From VXLM01 sp965242665 (lineage in GTDB: Bacteria > Chloroflexota > Dehalococcoidia > Lucifugimonadales > VXLM01): a DNA stretch of 64,000 bases. Below are positions 1-8,230 of this stretch, one piece after another (the stretch's first letter is position 1; each line of letters opens with the position of its first letter). The notes below the pieces were generated by a model. That model had not been told where the DNA came from. It ran no database searches and worked only from the letters and a program-made list of their open reading frames with translations. Location of the stretch: positions 2,294,001 through 2,358,000 of the forward strand of contig OZ251484.1 of NCBI GenBank assembly GCA_965242665.1. The letters are read 5' to 3'. A program made the position numbers and the translations under genes.

Positions 1-428
1 ACGAATATGACCCCGACGCCGATGAGGAGCATACTCGAGAGCATGTCCACGATCCGCTCCATTCCGATGGCAGCCAGCACGGTCGACAGGCGAATCTTGT
101 CCCTCATGGTCAAGACTCCCACCTGGGTGACCTCGCTGGCTACTCGAATGGGCATGACGTTGCCCAAGCCCAATCCTTCATGCTGTACGATGAACAGCCG
201 AGGAATGGACGGCTGAGGGTCGATGAACAGCATTTGCCACCGCGCAGCGCGCAGCACAGACGCCCCCATGAACACCATGAAACCCACGACCAAGAGAGGA
301 ATGGATGCGGACGTGATGTTGTCCCACACGTCGCTCCAGTCCAACCCACGGGCGAGGAACCAGCACAGACCGACGCTGATGCCGATTCCTATCAGGATCC
401 TGCCGTATTTTATGGCTTGCTTCTTCAA
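1..428 (-). CDS. Flippase-like (AglD/UPF0104, LPG synthase TM domain) membrane protein, 5' part only
   Basis: Read on the minus strand, this frame is open from about position 428 through the left edge of the window, so the C-terminus is missing. It encodes a basic start (LKKQAIKYGR), a hydrophobic helix, then a loop with VLRAARWQMLF, and the segment GLGLGNVMPIRVASEVTQ. The R-A-x-R-W helix followed by a G-N-x-x-P-x-R loop is characteristic of the lysylphosphatidylglycerol synthase transmembrane / AglD family of flippase-like proteins. No ATG is available before the upstream stop; a TTG at 426-428 is the most likely start, so the exact N-terminus is uncertain. Substrate unknown. Confidence 0.65.
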   Translation of the reverse strand, partial: MKKQAIKYGRILIGIGISVGLCWFLARGLDWSDVWDNITSASIPLLVVGFMVFMGASVLRAARWQMLFIDPQPSIPRLFIVQHEGLGLGNVMPIRVASEVTQVGVLTMRDKIRLSTVLAAIGMERIVDMLSSMLLIGVGVIF

Positions 429-569
429 GTCCGATATGTCTTTGACGCAGGGCGGGACTCTCCAAGAAAGATCGCCTTCGTCCCCGTACTTCGAGTCGAT
501 GTGGCCAGCGCACCTCGCACCATATCACATTTGGACGCGCAAGTGCCCCCATATACGGAGCATCCGGTC

Positions 570-1373
570 GTGAGTATCATCGTTGATGCTCATTGTCACC
601 TCGACGCGTACTCCGACGACCGGGAAATTGGCGAGATCGTGGCGCGCGCCCGTTCCGCCGGAGTCCGCCTGATCGTAAACGCGGGGACGACGGTGCGGTC
701 CTCCCAACGCTGCGTCGATCTATCCAAGAAGTTCCCTGAGCTGTACGCAGGCGTCGGCATTCACCCGATGGATCTTACCGGCCCGGTGGATACCGACATG
801 TACGGCCAACTCGTCGAATGCGCGCCCAATGGCGGCAAGGTGATCGTCGTCAGCGAAATCGGACTCGATTTCCTGGATGGGATGCCAGACCGCGCGATGC
901 AGTATCAGGCCTTTCGAGCGCAGATCGGGCTGGCCCGCGAGATGAGGCTGCCTATCGTCTTCCACAGCAGAGAGGCGCACGATGAAGTGCTTCGCGTGCT
1001 CCGGGAAGAGCGCGCGTATGAGGTCGGCGGCGCAATGCACTACTTCCAAGGATCCAGAGACACCGCCCTCCGTGCGATAGACCTCGGGTTCTATATCTCT
1101 CTCGCAAAGCCTCTGCTGCGCCTGCCGTCCCTGCAGGCGGTCGCGTCCGAACTGCAGCTCGACCGCATCGTCCTAGAAACCGACTCCGCTCCTCAACCCT
1201 TCAAGGCAAATCGATGGAAGTGGACAGAACCGCGCCATCTCCGGGACATCGCAGACAAACTCGCCGCCCTCAAAGACGTCGACGCCGACTATGTGCGGCA
1301 GGTGACGACGCAGAATTTCTTCGACATGCTTGGGGAGCGGGGCACGGAGATCCGTTCTTCTCTGTCCGAATGA
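570..1373 (+). CDS. tatD: TatD family metal-dependent hydrolase
   Basis: TIM-barrel metal-dependent hydrolase/deoxyribonuclease of the TatD family, about 267 residues, the usual length. Metal-ligand motifs are visible: DAHCHLD near the N-terminus, GIHP around residue 65, a mid-protein Glu in SEIGLDF, HSRE, and ETDSAPQP near the C-terminus. A GTG start at 570 is chosen because the TatD domain begins directly there and GGAG lies nine bases upstream; the frame stays open for a further 130 codons upstream, but that part has no family similarity and overlaps the divergent flippase-like gene. TatD proteins are implicated in DNA 3'-end processing and stress response. The next gene, a prenyltransferase, is on the same strand after about 135 bp. 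Confidence 0.88.
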   Translation: MSIIVDAHCHLDAYSDDREIGEIVARARSAGVRLIVNAGTTVRSSQRCVDLSKKFPELYAGVGIHPMDLTGPVDTDMYGQLVECAPNGGKVIVVSEIGLDFLDGMPDRAMQYQAFRAQIGLAREMRLPIVFHSREAHDEVLRVLREERAYEVGGAMHYFQGSRDTALRAIDLGFYISLAKPLLRLPSLQAVASELQLDRIVLETDSAPQPFKANRWKWTEPRHLRDIADKLAALKDVDADYVRQVTTQNFFDMLGERGTEIRSSLSE

Positions 1374-1509
1374 CGCGATACTCTCTTGGCCTACCGAACC
1401 TGCCGCTCTGCGGCTGCTGCATAAGCGCCGAAAGTTCAAAGACGCGCCCCGTCCACCCTGGCGACTCTTTGGCATTGACGCGCGCTCCGCGTAGGCATAC
1501 CATCAATGT

Positions 1510-2430
1510 ATGCAATCTTCCGCGAAGACGAGCCTGCCAGCCGCCTTCATTCTCTCCATGCGTCCGAAGCAGTGGACGAAGAATCTCCTGGTCTTCATGG
1601 CGCTCTTCTTCACCATCGACCAAGCGTGGGAGCCGGCCGAGGTCGAAGCGGCGCTGCGTCTGCTTGCGAAGGCGGGAATTGCCTTCATCATCTTTTGCCT
1701 CATCAGCGGAGTCACCTACGTCGTCAACGACGTCTTGGACCGAGAAAACGACCGCATCCACCCAACGAAACGTCTTCGACCCATCGCCTCCGGCAACCTC
1801 CCGATTCCCGCTGCCCTGGCCGTATCGTCCGCAGTCGGAATCCTCGCTGTAGCCGGATCCTATATTCTCGAACCCGTCTTCGGACTCGTGGCGACGCTCT
1901 ACCTCGCGGCCTTGCTGCTCTATTCCTTCATCTTGAAGAGGATCGCCCTCGTCGACGTTCTTTCCATTAGCTCCGGGTTCATCCTGCGGGCCGTTGCCGG
2001 CGCCGCCGTCCTGCAATTGCCGATATCTCCCTGGCTGTACATCTGCACCGGATTCGGCGCGCTGTTCGTTGCGTTGGCGAAGCGGCGAAGCGAGTTGGCG
2101 TCTGCTGGCGAGCAGGCCAGCAAGCAGAGAGACAGTCTCGGCGAATACACCCTCCCGCTCCTCGATCAGCTCATCGGAGTAGTCACTCCGGCCGCCATCG
2201 TGTCATACACCCTCTACACCGTCACCGCCGACAACCTTCCGGACAACTTCGCTATGCTGCTCACTGTGCCCTTCGTAGTATACGGCTTGTTCCGCTACCT
2301 GTTCATCGTCCAACGCTATGGACTTGGAGAGACTCCGGAGGACATCCTCTTCAGCGACGCCCCGCTGATCATCGCCATCCTTCTGTGGCTTGCCACTGCA
2401 GCCGGGGTCCTCGTTGCCTTCCGGGGGTGA
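1510..2430 (+). CDS. UbiA-family prenyltransferase (decaprenyl-phosphate phosphoribosyltransferase-like)
   Basis: Integral membrane prenyltransferase of 306 residues. The Asp-rich signature NDVLDREND followed by RIHPTKRLRPIASG is the subfamily pattern of decaprenyl-phosphate phosphoribosyltransferase (DPPR synthase, Rv3806c type), which joins 5-phosphoribose diphosphate to a polyprenyl phosphate; a second Asp-containing loop (KRIALVDVLSISSGF) follows. Multiple hydrophobic helices span the protein. N-terminal MRPKQWTKNLLVF is also typical of this subfamily. In actinobacteria this makes the arabinofuranose donor; the role here is unknown, possibly cell-envelope or archaeal-like glycan synthesis. 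Class assignment is firm, exact substrate inferred. Confidence 0.85.
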   Translation: MQSSAKTSLPAAFILSMRPKQWTKNLLVFMALFFTIDQAWEPAEVEAALRLLAKAGIAFIIFCLISGVTYVVNDVLDRENDRIHPTKRLRPIASGNLPIPAALAVSSAVGILAVAGSYILEPVFGLVATLYLAALLLYSFILKRIALVDVLSISSGFILRAVAGAAVLQLPISPWLYICTGFGALFVALAKRRSELASAGEQASKQRDSLGEYTLPLLDQLIGVVTPAAIVSYTLYTVTADNLPDNFAMLLTVPFVVYGLFRYLFIVQRYGLGETPEDILFSDAPLIIAILLWLATAAGVLVAFRG

Positions 2431-2500
2431 CCGGCGGCCGGCCCTTCGAATTTTCGGTATGCTACACTCCGCGAAATCTCCACGAGGCGAGGGTTGATCG

Positions 2501-4552
2501 TTGGTACCTCCTAGCGGCTTTCTCGGAATTGCCCCAACGTGGGTCGTGTTGTATGGACTCTCTTTGGTCGTGTTCGGAGCGGCCGCCGCGCTGGCGTACC
2601 GCCGCGTATTTCGCCTTGTCATGCTCGGTCGGCCCGCGAACCGGTTCGACCGTCCGATCCGGCGCATCGTAGGTGCAGTTCCCCTCATATTCGGCCAAAG
2701 AAAGGTCTTGCAGCGGTTCTCCATTCGGCGTGACCGCGCGGGGCTAGCGCACTTCTTCATCTTCTGGGGGTTCCTCTCGTTCACTGCCAGCTACGTCGTC
2801 TTCATCTTTGGGGATGCTGTCTGGCCGCGGTTCTCCATCGCGATTCTGACGGATGCGGGCGTTCGTGCGGTTGCCGTCTACCTCGACGTCCTGGCTGCGC
2901 TCTTGCTCGGAGTGCTGGCATGGGCGGCGGTTCGCAGATGGATTGCTACCCCGCGCCGTCTCATCTTCGACTTGACGCAAAAGCGGGAGTCCGCAATCAT
3001 CCTCCTGCTCATCGCCGCCCTGATGCTCCTGTCGATACTCTCCGAGGCTGCCTACGTCGCATCCGGCGGCGACGGCCCAACGTCCGTTGCGCCCATTGGC
3101 TCCGCAATCGGAAACCTATTCTCCGCGCTTGGACTCTCCGAGCCGGCCGCCCGATCGCTTCACGCCGTCCTTTGGTGGGCGCACGTCTCCGTAATTCTGG
3201 GGTTCGCCGTGTATATTCCCTTGTCCAAGCATATGCATTTGATCGGCTCGCCGCTCAGCTTCCTCTTCCGTTCCCTCGATCCGATGGGCGCTCTGCCGAC
3301 TCCTCGGGATCTCGATACCGCGGAAGTCTTCGGGGCCGCGAAAGTGCAGGACTTTACCCGGAAGGAGCTGCTCGACGGCTACGCCTGCGCGGTCTGCGGC
3401 AGGTGCACGGACGCTTGTCCGGCCAACATCAGCGGGAAGACTCTGTCTCCCATGCACATTGCCGAGAACCTCAAAGACCACCTCATCGAAGTTGGCCCTA
3501 GCGTCGTCCAAGACGGCAGCGAGTCAGACGACCAAGACGCCAACCCGCTGATTGGTTCGCGCATTGGGCAGGAAGCTCTTTGGGACTGCTTGACCTGCGG
3601 GGCCTGCGTCCAAGAGTGTCCGGTAGGGGTCGAACACATCGACATGATCGTGGACATGCGCAGAAACCTCGTCATGGAGCGCGGGGAGATGCCCGAGTCG
3701 GGCATGAACGCCTTGTCGAGCATGGAGCAGCGCGGGCATCCCTGGCGCGGCACTGCCTTCACCCGCACCGATTGGGCCGACGGCCTTGGGGTTCCAACTC
3801 TCTCCGAGCGCCCGAACTCCGAGGTACTGTTGTGGGTTGGCTGTACCGCCGCCCTCGAAAAGCGGAGCCAAAGCGTTGCGCGCGCTATGGCGTCCACCCT
3901 CAGACGCGCGGGCGTCGACTTCGCAATCCTCGGAGAGGAGGAGGGCTGTACCGGAGACCCGGCGCGCCGTATGGGGAACGAGTATCTCTACCAAACTATG
4001 GCTATGCAGAACATCCAAACGTTCGCCCGGTACGACGTCAAGAAGATCGTCACCATCTGCCCCCATTGCTTCAACGTCATCAAGAACGAGTACCCCCACC
4101 TCGGGGGAAACTACCGCGTCCTCCACTACAGCGAGTTCGTCTCCGACCTCATCGAGGCAGGCAAACTCAAGCCTGTCGTTACCATCGAGGCCGCGATGAC
4201 GTACCACGATTCCTGCTACCTCGGACGCCACAACCGCATATACGACGCACCCCGCAAGATCGCGGAGGCCATACCCGGGCTGGAGTTACGCGAGATGGAA
4301 CGAAACCGTGACCGCGCGTTCTGCTGCGGCGCAGGCGGGGGACATATGTGGATGGAGGAGAGCCGAGGCGACAGGGTCAACCATATCCGCACCAAGCAGT
4401 TCCTCGAGACTGGCTCCGACGTCGTGGGCGTATCGTGCCCGTTCTGCCTTCAGATGTTCGAAGAGGGCATCTCCTCCAGCGAGTCCGCTCCGGGCAAGGC
4501 GCGCGCCAAAGACCTCTTGGAGCTGCTCGACGAAAGCCTGGGGGCAGACTGA
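2501..4552 (+). CDS. Membrane-anchored (Fe-S)-binding oxidoreductase, heterodisulfide reductase-like
   Basis: A 683-residue fusion. The first ~260 residues hold several transmembrane helices resembling the NarI/HdrE cytochrome-b-like module. Two 4Fe-4S ferredoxin motifs follow (CAVCGRCTDACP and CLTCGACVQECP), then two CCG domains (CPHCFNVIKNEYP ... HDSCYLGRHN; CCGAGGGHMW ... CPFCLQMF) as in HdrD, GlpC and LutA. Proteins of this layout pass electrons between a quinone pool and a cytosolic partner, often in fatty-acid or lactate oxidation; the partner is not adjacent. Start is TTG at 2501, with a purine-rich GAGGCGAGGG about ten bases upstream. No flavoprotein gene is next to it. Confidence 0.85.
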   Translation: MVPPSGFLGIAPTWVVLYGLSLVVFGAAAALAYRRVFRLVMLGRPANRFDRPIRRIVGAVPLIFGQRKVLQRFSIRRDRAGLAHFFIFWGFLSFTASYVVFIFGDAVWPRFSIAILTDAGVRAVAVYLDVLAALLLGVLAWAAVRRWIATPRRLIFDLTQKRESAIILLLIAALMLLSILSEAAYVASGGDGPTSVAPIGSAIGNLFSALGLSEPAARSLHAVLWWAHVSVILGFAVYIPLSKHMHLIGSPLSFLFRSLDPMGALPTPRDLDTAEVFGAAKVQDFTRKELLDGYACAVCGRCTDACPANISGKTLSPMHIAENLKDHLIEVGPSVVQDGSESDDQDANPLIGSRIGQEALWDCLTCGACVQECPVGVEHIDMIVDMRRNLVMERGEMPESGMNALSSMEQRGHPWRGTAFTRTDWADGLGVPTLSERPNSEVLLWVGCTAALEKRSQSVARAMASTLRRAGVDFAILGEEEGCTGDPARRMGNEYLYQTMAMQNIQTFARYDVKKIVTICPHCFNVIKNEYPHLGGNYRVLHYSEFVSDLIEAGKLKPVVTIEAAMTYHDSCYLGRHNRIYDAPRKIAEAIPGLELREMERNRDRAFCCGAGGGHMWMEESRGDRVNHIRTKQFLETGSDVVGVSCPFCLQMFEEGISSSESAPGKARAKDLLELLDESLGAD

Positions 4553-4804
4553 TGATTTCCCCGCGGTAGGACTCCGCGGTTGTGTTCAGATAGGCATTTG
4601 GGGCTGTGTTATGATGGCCCCAGATTGGCTAGGAGGACAAGGATTCGAAAGGGATTCAATCAGAATCTGCGCTGGCGGCAATGCTGACGGTTATTGGAAT
4701 CCACACAGCGGATATACCCCGCGCGGCGAATCGTCTAAACTCCTGAAAGAGAATGTACTCGCGCGATCTCAGATAGACAAAGCGTTCGAGAAGTGGAATC
4801 AACT
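4553..4804. other. Intergenic region before recQ
   Basis: About 250 bp between the Fe-S oxidoreductase and recQ. Short open frames here show no coding character and no match I recognise. It presumably holds the recQ promoter, but I see no convincing -35/-10 pair. Confidence 0.4.
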
Positions 4805-7006
4805 ATGACTGAACAGAACCACTCCGACCTCATAGGCCTCCTAAAGTCCCGCTTCGGACATGACTCCTTTCGTCCGATGCAGGAAGAAATCGTGAGGCAT
4901 GTGCTCCGCAAGGATCATTGCCTCGTGCTCATGCCTTCGGGCGCGGGCAAGTCCATCTGCTATCAACTGCCTGCGCTAGTATTCGACGGGCTGACTCTCG
5001 TCGTTTCTCCTCTCATCTCCCTTATGAAGGATCAAGTGGATGATCTCAACGCGAACGGCATTCCGGCCGCATTCATCAACAGCAGTTTGCTCTATGAAGA
5101 GTACCAACCCATATACAAGGCGGTCTCGGCCGGGCGCGTCAAGATACTCTACGTCGCCCCGGAACGATTGGCCATAGAGAGCTTCCGCACGTACCTCGCC
5201 GCCCAATCCGTCAGCCTCATAGCCGTCGACGAGGCGCACTGCATCTCCGAATGGGGGCGCAACTTTCGCGAGGACTACCGATCGCAGCTCAAGTCCATTC
5301 GTGTGAGATTCCCTGACGTTCCCTGCATCGCTCTTACCTCGACCGCGACCGAGCACGTCCAAGAAGACATCCTCGACCAACTGAACATTCCCAAAGCCAG
5401 AACCTTCGTCGCCAGCCTCGACCGCGAAAACCTCACCTACATCGTCAAACCAAAGCGCCGCCGCCGCGCGCTCATCCGACTACTCGACCAACACAAGGGA
5501 GAGTCCGCAATCGTCTATTGCTCCACTAAAGAGGGAACGGAGGATCTTGCCGCGCACTTGTCGCAGGAAGGGTTTTCCGCTCTGGCGTATCACGCTGGAT
5601 TGGACGACGACGAACGGCGTCTCAATCAGGAGCGGTTCATCCGTGACGACGTCCACATCGTCGTCGCCACTATCGCGTTCGGCATGGGCGTCGACAAGCC
5701 AGACGTTCGCTTGATCGTCCATTACAACTTGCCGAAGAGTCTTGAAGGGTATTACCAAGAGACCGGCAGAGCGGGGCGAGACGGACTTCCCAGCGAGTGC
5801 GTCCTCTTCTATTCACCGGCCGACAGGCACACGCCAGCATATTGGATCGACAAAGGCAAAGGAGAAGACCCCGCGGAACAGGCTCGCGCTTGGGAAAGGC
5901 TCGACCGAATGGTCGAGTACTGCGAGCAGATCCATTGCCGACGCGCGTTCTTGCTCAGATACTTTGGCGAACGAACTGAAGAGCAGAATTGCGGAGGGTG
6001 CGATGTCTGTCTGGCAGAGTGGGAGGAGTTCGATGCTACCGTCATCGCTTGTAATATCCTCTCTGCAGTCAGAGACACCGGACAACGCTTTGGGATCGCT
6101 CACGTCGCGGACGTCTTGCGCGGCTCCCGTTCCCAGAGGGTCATCGGGGTAGGCCACGACCGCCTCAGCGTCTATGGCATCGTGCGCGATTTCTCCAAGG
6201 ACGATATCCGGACTATCGCCATCCAACTCATCGACAAGCGGCTGCTTGTGAAAGCGGAAGGGAGGTATCCCACCCTCGCCGTCACAGCGCTTGGGCGCGA
6301 GTTCCTCCGAAGCGGCGACGTCATCCGCCTTCGGCGGAAGCGCGAACGGACGGATGGAATGGACGAGTCCAGAAATCCGCCGCTCGATTACGACTCCGGA
6401 CTCTTCGAGGCATTGCGAAAGCTGCGTTGGAGGCTCGTGGAGGAGCGAGGTGTTCCTCCGTATTTCGTGTTCGGGGACGCATCCCTCCGAGAGATGGCGC
6501 ACTACGCGCCGATGAGCAAGGAGAGCTTTGCGCGCATCACCGGCGTCGGTGAAGTCAAGCTCGAACAGTACGGGGATATCTTTCTGCGCTGCATCCGCGC
6601 ATACGCCCAAGAACATGGACTCGAAGAGGAGCGGCGTCTCCTAGAGGATCCCGGCCATCCCCGAGGCGTCCGCGCGCCCGGATCGAGCTACTTTCAGACC
6701 CTGGATCTCTTTCGCCAAGGACTTTCGCCCGACGAAATCGCCGCACGGCGCGGTCTCACCCTCGGTACGATAGTCGGCCACCTCGAACGCCTGGCCGCCT
6801 ACGGGGAGGACATCGACGTTCGTCCTCTGTTCGACCAAAGCCGCTTCGACCGCATTGCGCGTGAGTTCGAACGCGTGGAAAGGCCATGGCAGCTGACGGA
6901 GGTGAAGAATGCGTTGGGGGACGATTACTCCTACGAGGAGATCCGGCTGGTACGACTATCTCTCCGGCAAGACGGCCAGTGCGCCGAGAGCGATACGTTA
7001 CACTAG
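4805..7006 (+). CDS. recQ: ATP-dependent DNA helicase RecQ
   Basis: Superfamily 2 3'-5' DNA helicase of about 733 residues, involved in recombination and fork repair. Visible motifs: Walker A PSGAGKSICYQLPAL, DEAH box in VDEAHCISEWG, motif III TSTAT, motif V with FGMGVDKPDVR, motif VI YYQETGRAGRDG. The RecQ zinc cluster is present (CRRAFLLRYFGE ... CGGCDVC), followed by a winged-helix RQC region and an HRDC domain around residues 530-610; the last ~120 residues form an extra helix-turn-helix-like domain (SPDEIAARRGLT) as in some long RecQ proteins. ATG at 4805 is preferred over the in-frame GTG at 4793 because of the GAGAAG motif upstream. Confidence 0.93.
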   Translation: MTEQNHSDLIGLLKSRFGHDSFRPMQEEIVRHVLRKDHCLVLMPSGAGKSICYQLPALVFDGLTLVVSPLISLMKDQVDDLNANGIPAAFINSSLLYEEYQPIYKAVSAGRVKILYVAPERLAIESFRTYLAAQSVSLIAVDEAHCISEWGRNFREDYRSQLKSIRVRFPDVPCIALTSTATEHVQEDILDQLNIPKARTFVASLDRENLTYIVKPKRRRRALIRLLDQHKGESAIVYCSTKEGTEDLAAHLSQEGFSALAYHAGLDDDERRLNQERFIRDDVHIVVATIAFGMGVDKPDVRLIVHYNLPKSLEGYYQETGRAGRDGLPSECVLFYSPADRHTPAYWIDKGKGEDPAEQARAWERLDRMVEYCEQIHCRRAFLLRYFGERTEEQNCGGCDVCLAEWEEFDATVIACNILSAVRDTGQRFGIAHVADVLRGSRSQRVIGVGHDRLSVYGIVRDFSKDDIRTIAIQLIDKRLLVKAEGRYPTLAVTALGREFLRSGDVIRLRRKRERTDGMDESRNPPLDYDSGLFEALRKLRWRLVEERGVPPYFVFGDASLREMAHYAPMSKESFARITGVGEVKLEQYGDIFLRCIRAYAQEHGLEEERRLLEDPGHPRGVRAPGSSYFQTLDLFRQGLSPDEIAARRGLTLGTIVGHLERLAAYGEDIDVRPLFDQSRFDRIAREFERVERPWQLTEVKNALGDDYSYEEIRLVRLSLRQDGQCAESDTLH

Positions 7007-7022
7007 AAACGTGGTTCGTCCC

Positions 7023-7499
7023 CTACGGCCAATATCCTACGATCGACAGGCTGAGGAACGCGAAACCAGCCGCGAAAACCGAAAGCGTCGCCGCTATGAA
7101 GAAGAGCTTTCTCCCTCCTGCTTTCGATTGCGTTGCCTTCGCGTGCTGCATCAGGATCACTGTGAAATACACGAACCACCACGGCAGGAAGCTCGCGGCT
7201 CGGACAGTCGGCGTGAGTCCCGAGCGTTCGAGCAGCGCCGCAGCTGCGATTCCGACCACGAGCAGCATGGGGGACGCGCCGACCATCACCCACGTTTGCA
7301 TCCGAGAAACTTCGCCTCTCTCGACCATGGACGGCAACTGCGCGGCAATCATCAAGACGGAGAAGAACGTCAAGCCGAAGGCAGTGTTGGCCAGCAGAGG
7401 AACCCCGACGGTGAATTGGGCCAATGCCACCATACCCATGTGGAGACCGATTGAGAGAGACCCCAGAACAACCGGCTTCCGCAGAATCATAGACCACAT
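7023..7499 (-). CDS. Small integral membrane protein of unknown function
   Basis: A 158-residue protein with four hydrophobic segments, at approximate residues 8-30, 36-55, 68-90 and 130-155, with short polar loops. There is no recognisable catalytic motif. The ATG at 7499 has GGGAG seven bases upstream. It is convergent with recQ, ending 16 bp from the recQ stop. I cannot assign a family. Confidence 0.55.
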   Translation of the reverse strand: MWSMILRKPVVLGSLSIGLHMGMVALAQFTVGVPLLANTAFGLTFFSVLMIAAQLPSMVERGEVSRMQTWVMVGASPMLLVVGIAAAALLERSGLTPTVRAASFLPWWFVYFTVILMQHAKATQSKAGGRKLFFIAATLSVFAAGFAFLSLSIVGYWP

Positions 7500-7522
7500 G
7501 GCGCACTCCCAACTCGCACGCC

Positions 7523-7565
7523 GATGCGTGTGAGTCTCGACTATGGGTCAGGGTTGCACGACATC
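7523..7565. repeat. 43-bp direct repeat, left copy
   Basis: A 43-bp sequence starting GATGCGTGTGAGT and ending GGGTTGCACGACATC. It recurs in the same orientation at 9673-9715 with only three mismatches. The two copies bracket the genes at 7564-9493. Confidence 0.75.
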
Positions 7566-7986
7566 ATACAGATCTTCCCAATACGCTCGTCGCGATGAAT
7601 GCCAGACAAACGTGCACTGCGGCCACTGCCGCGGCTCCAATCAGTATCCCGCCGGAGCACGGGTTGCCAAGAACCGGTGACATGTAGGCGGCGAAGAGTA
7701 CACCCGCGCCTACCAACGCCCCGCTCGACACCGCAAGCATGACCGCCCAAATCGCGTATGTCGACCTCGATAGGGACGGCAGTCCTGTTAGCCCCGACGC
7801 ATTCACTACCACGAATGCCAGACAAATCTGAACTACCGCAGCTCCTGCAGCCCCGATCAGTATCCTGCCTGAGCAGGGGCCGCCGAGAATCGACAGCAGG
7901 TCAGTAGCGGCAGATCCTGCGAATCCTACTATGGCTCCGCCTACCAACACAGGCGTGAGCGCTCGGAATGCGTATCTTCTGTGCAT
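7564..7986 (-). CDS. Small membrane protein with internal duplication
   Basis: A 140-residue hydrophobic protein. Two halves repeat: residues ~35-62 (GGPCSGRILIGAAGAAVVQI then CLAFVVV) and ~107-134 (GNPCSGGILIGAAAVAAVHV then CLAFIAT), each with an N/G-P-C-S-G loop entering a transmembrane helix. This looks like an ancient two-fold duplication of a helical hairpin, each carrying one loop Cys and one in-membrane Cys. I recognise no family. The gene start at 7986 is ATG. Its C-terminus overlaps the edge of the left 43-bp direct repeat. Confidence 0.5.
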   Translation of the reverse strand: MHRRYAFRALTPVLVGGAIVGFAGSAATDLLSILGGPCSGRILIGAAGAAVVQICLAFVVVNASGLTGLPSLSRSTYAIWAVMLAVSSGALVGAGVLFAAYMSPVLGNPCSGGILIGAAAVAAVHVCLAFIATSVLGRSV

Positions 7987-8230
7987 TGGTCATCAAGGAT
8001 CGCTTGAAATCAACCACGTCCCAGGTTGCACGCCAACAAATCAAACAGATTCAGGCCGTGTCATGGGGCGTCCATTCAGGATGTGGGGATTGGTGGATGC
8101 GGCTTCAGCGAGGTTGGTGATGCAGTCTGCTATCTCTTTGGTGCCGAGTACGGTGGATTCTGTCATGGTGTGGACTCTGGTATGAGTGTCCCCTCCTGTT
8201 CAAATTGAACAGGGGGGCAGCGTGAGGGCA
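7987..8230. other. Intergenic region, no gene seen
   Basis: About 245 bp between the two minus-strand accessory genes. The only structure I see is the near-perfect inverted repeat at 8191-8217. A short stretch near 8020-8055 resembles one near 52725-52765 (CACGTCCCAGG then CGCCAACA), possibly a decayed shared repeat. Confidence 0.4.
8191..8217. promoter_or_regulatory. Inverted repeat, possible terminator or operator
   Basis: CCTGTTCAAATTGAACAGG forms a symmetric dyad with one central base and is extended by C/G-rich flanks, so it can form a stem of up to about 13 bp if the middle opens. It lies 14 bp beyond the stop of the coiled-coil protein gene, consistent with a terminator, but there is no T-tract. 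The LexA/operator-like symmetry makes a protein-binding site an alternative. Confidence 0.4.

Noticed and set aside
180..569. 130-codon N-terminal extension of TatD
   Set aside because: No family similarity, overlaps the divergent flippase-like gene, and a GTG with good ribosome site starts exactly at the TatD domain.
8191..8217. Rho-independent terminator
   Set aside because: A strong dyad but no T-tract and a minimal loop; kept only as a possible regulatory site.
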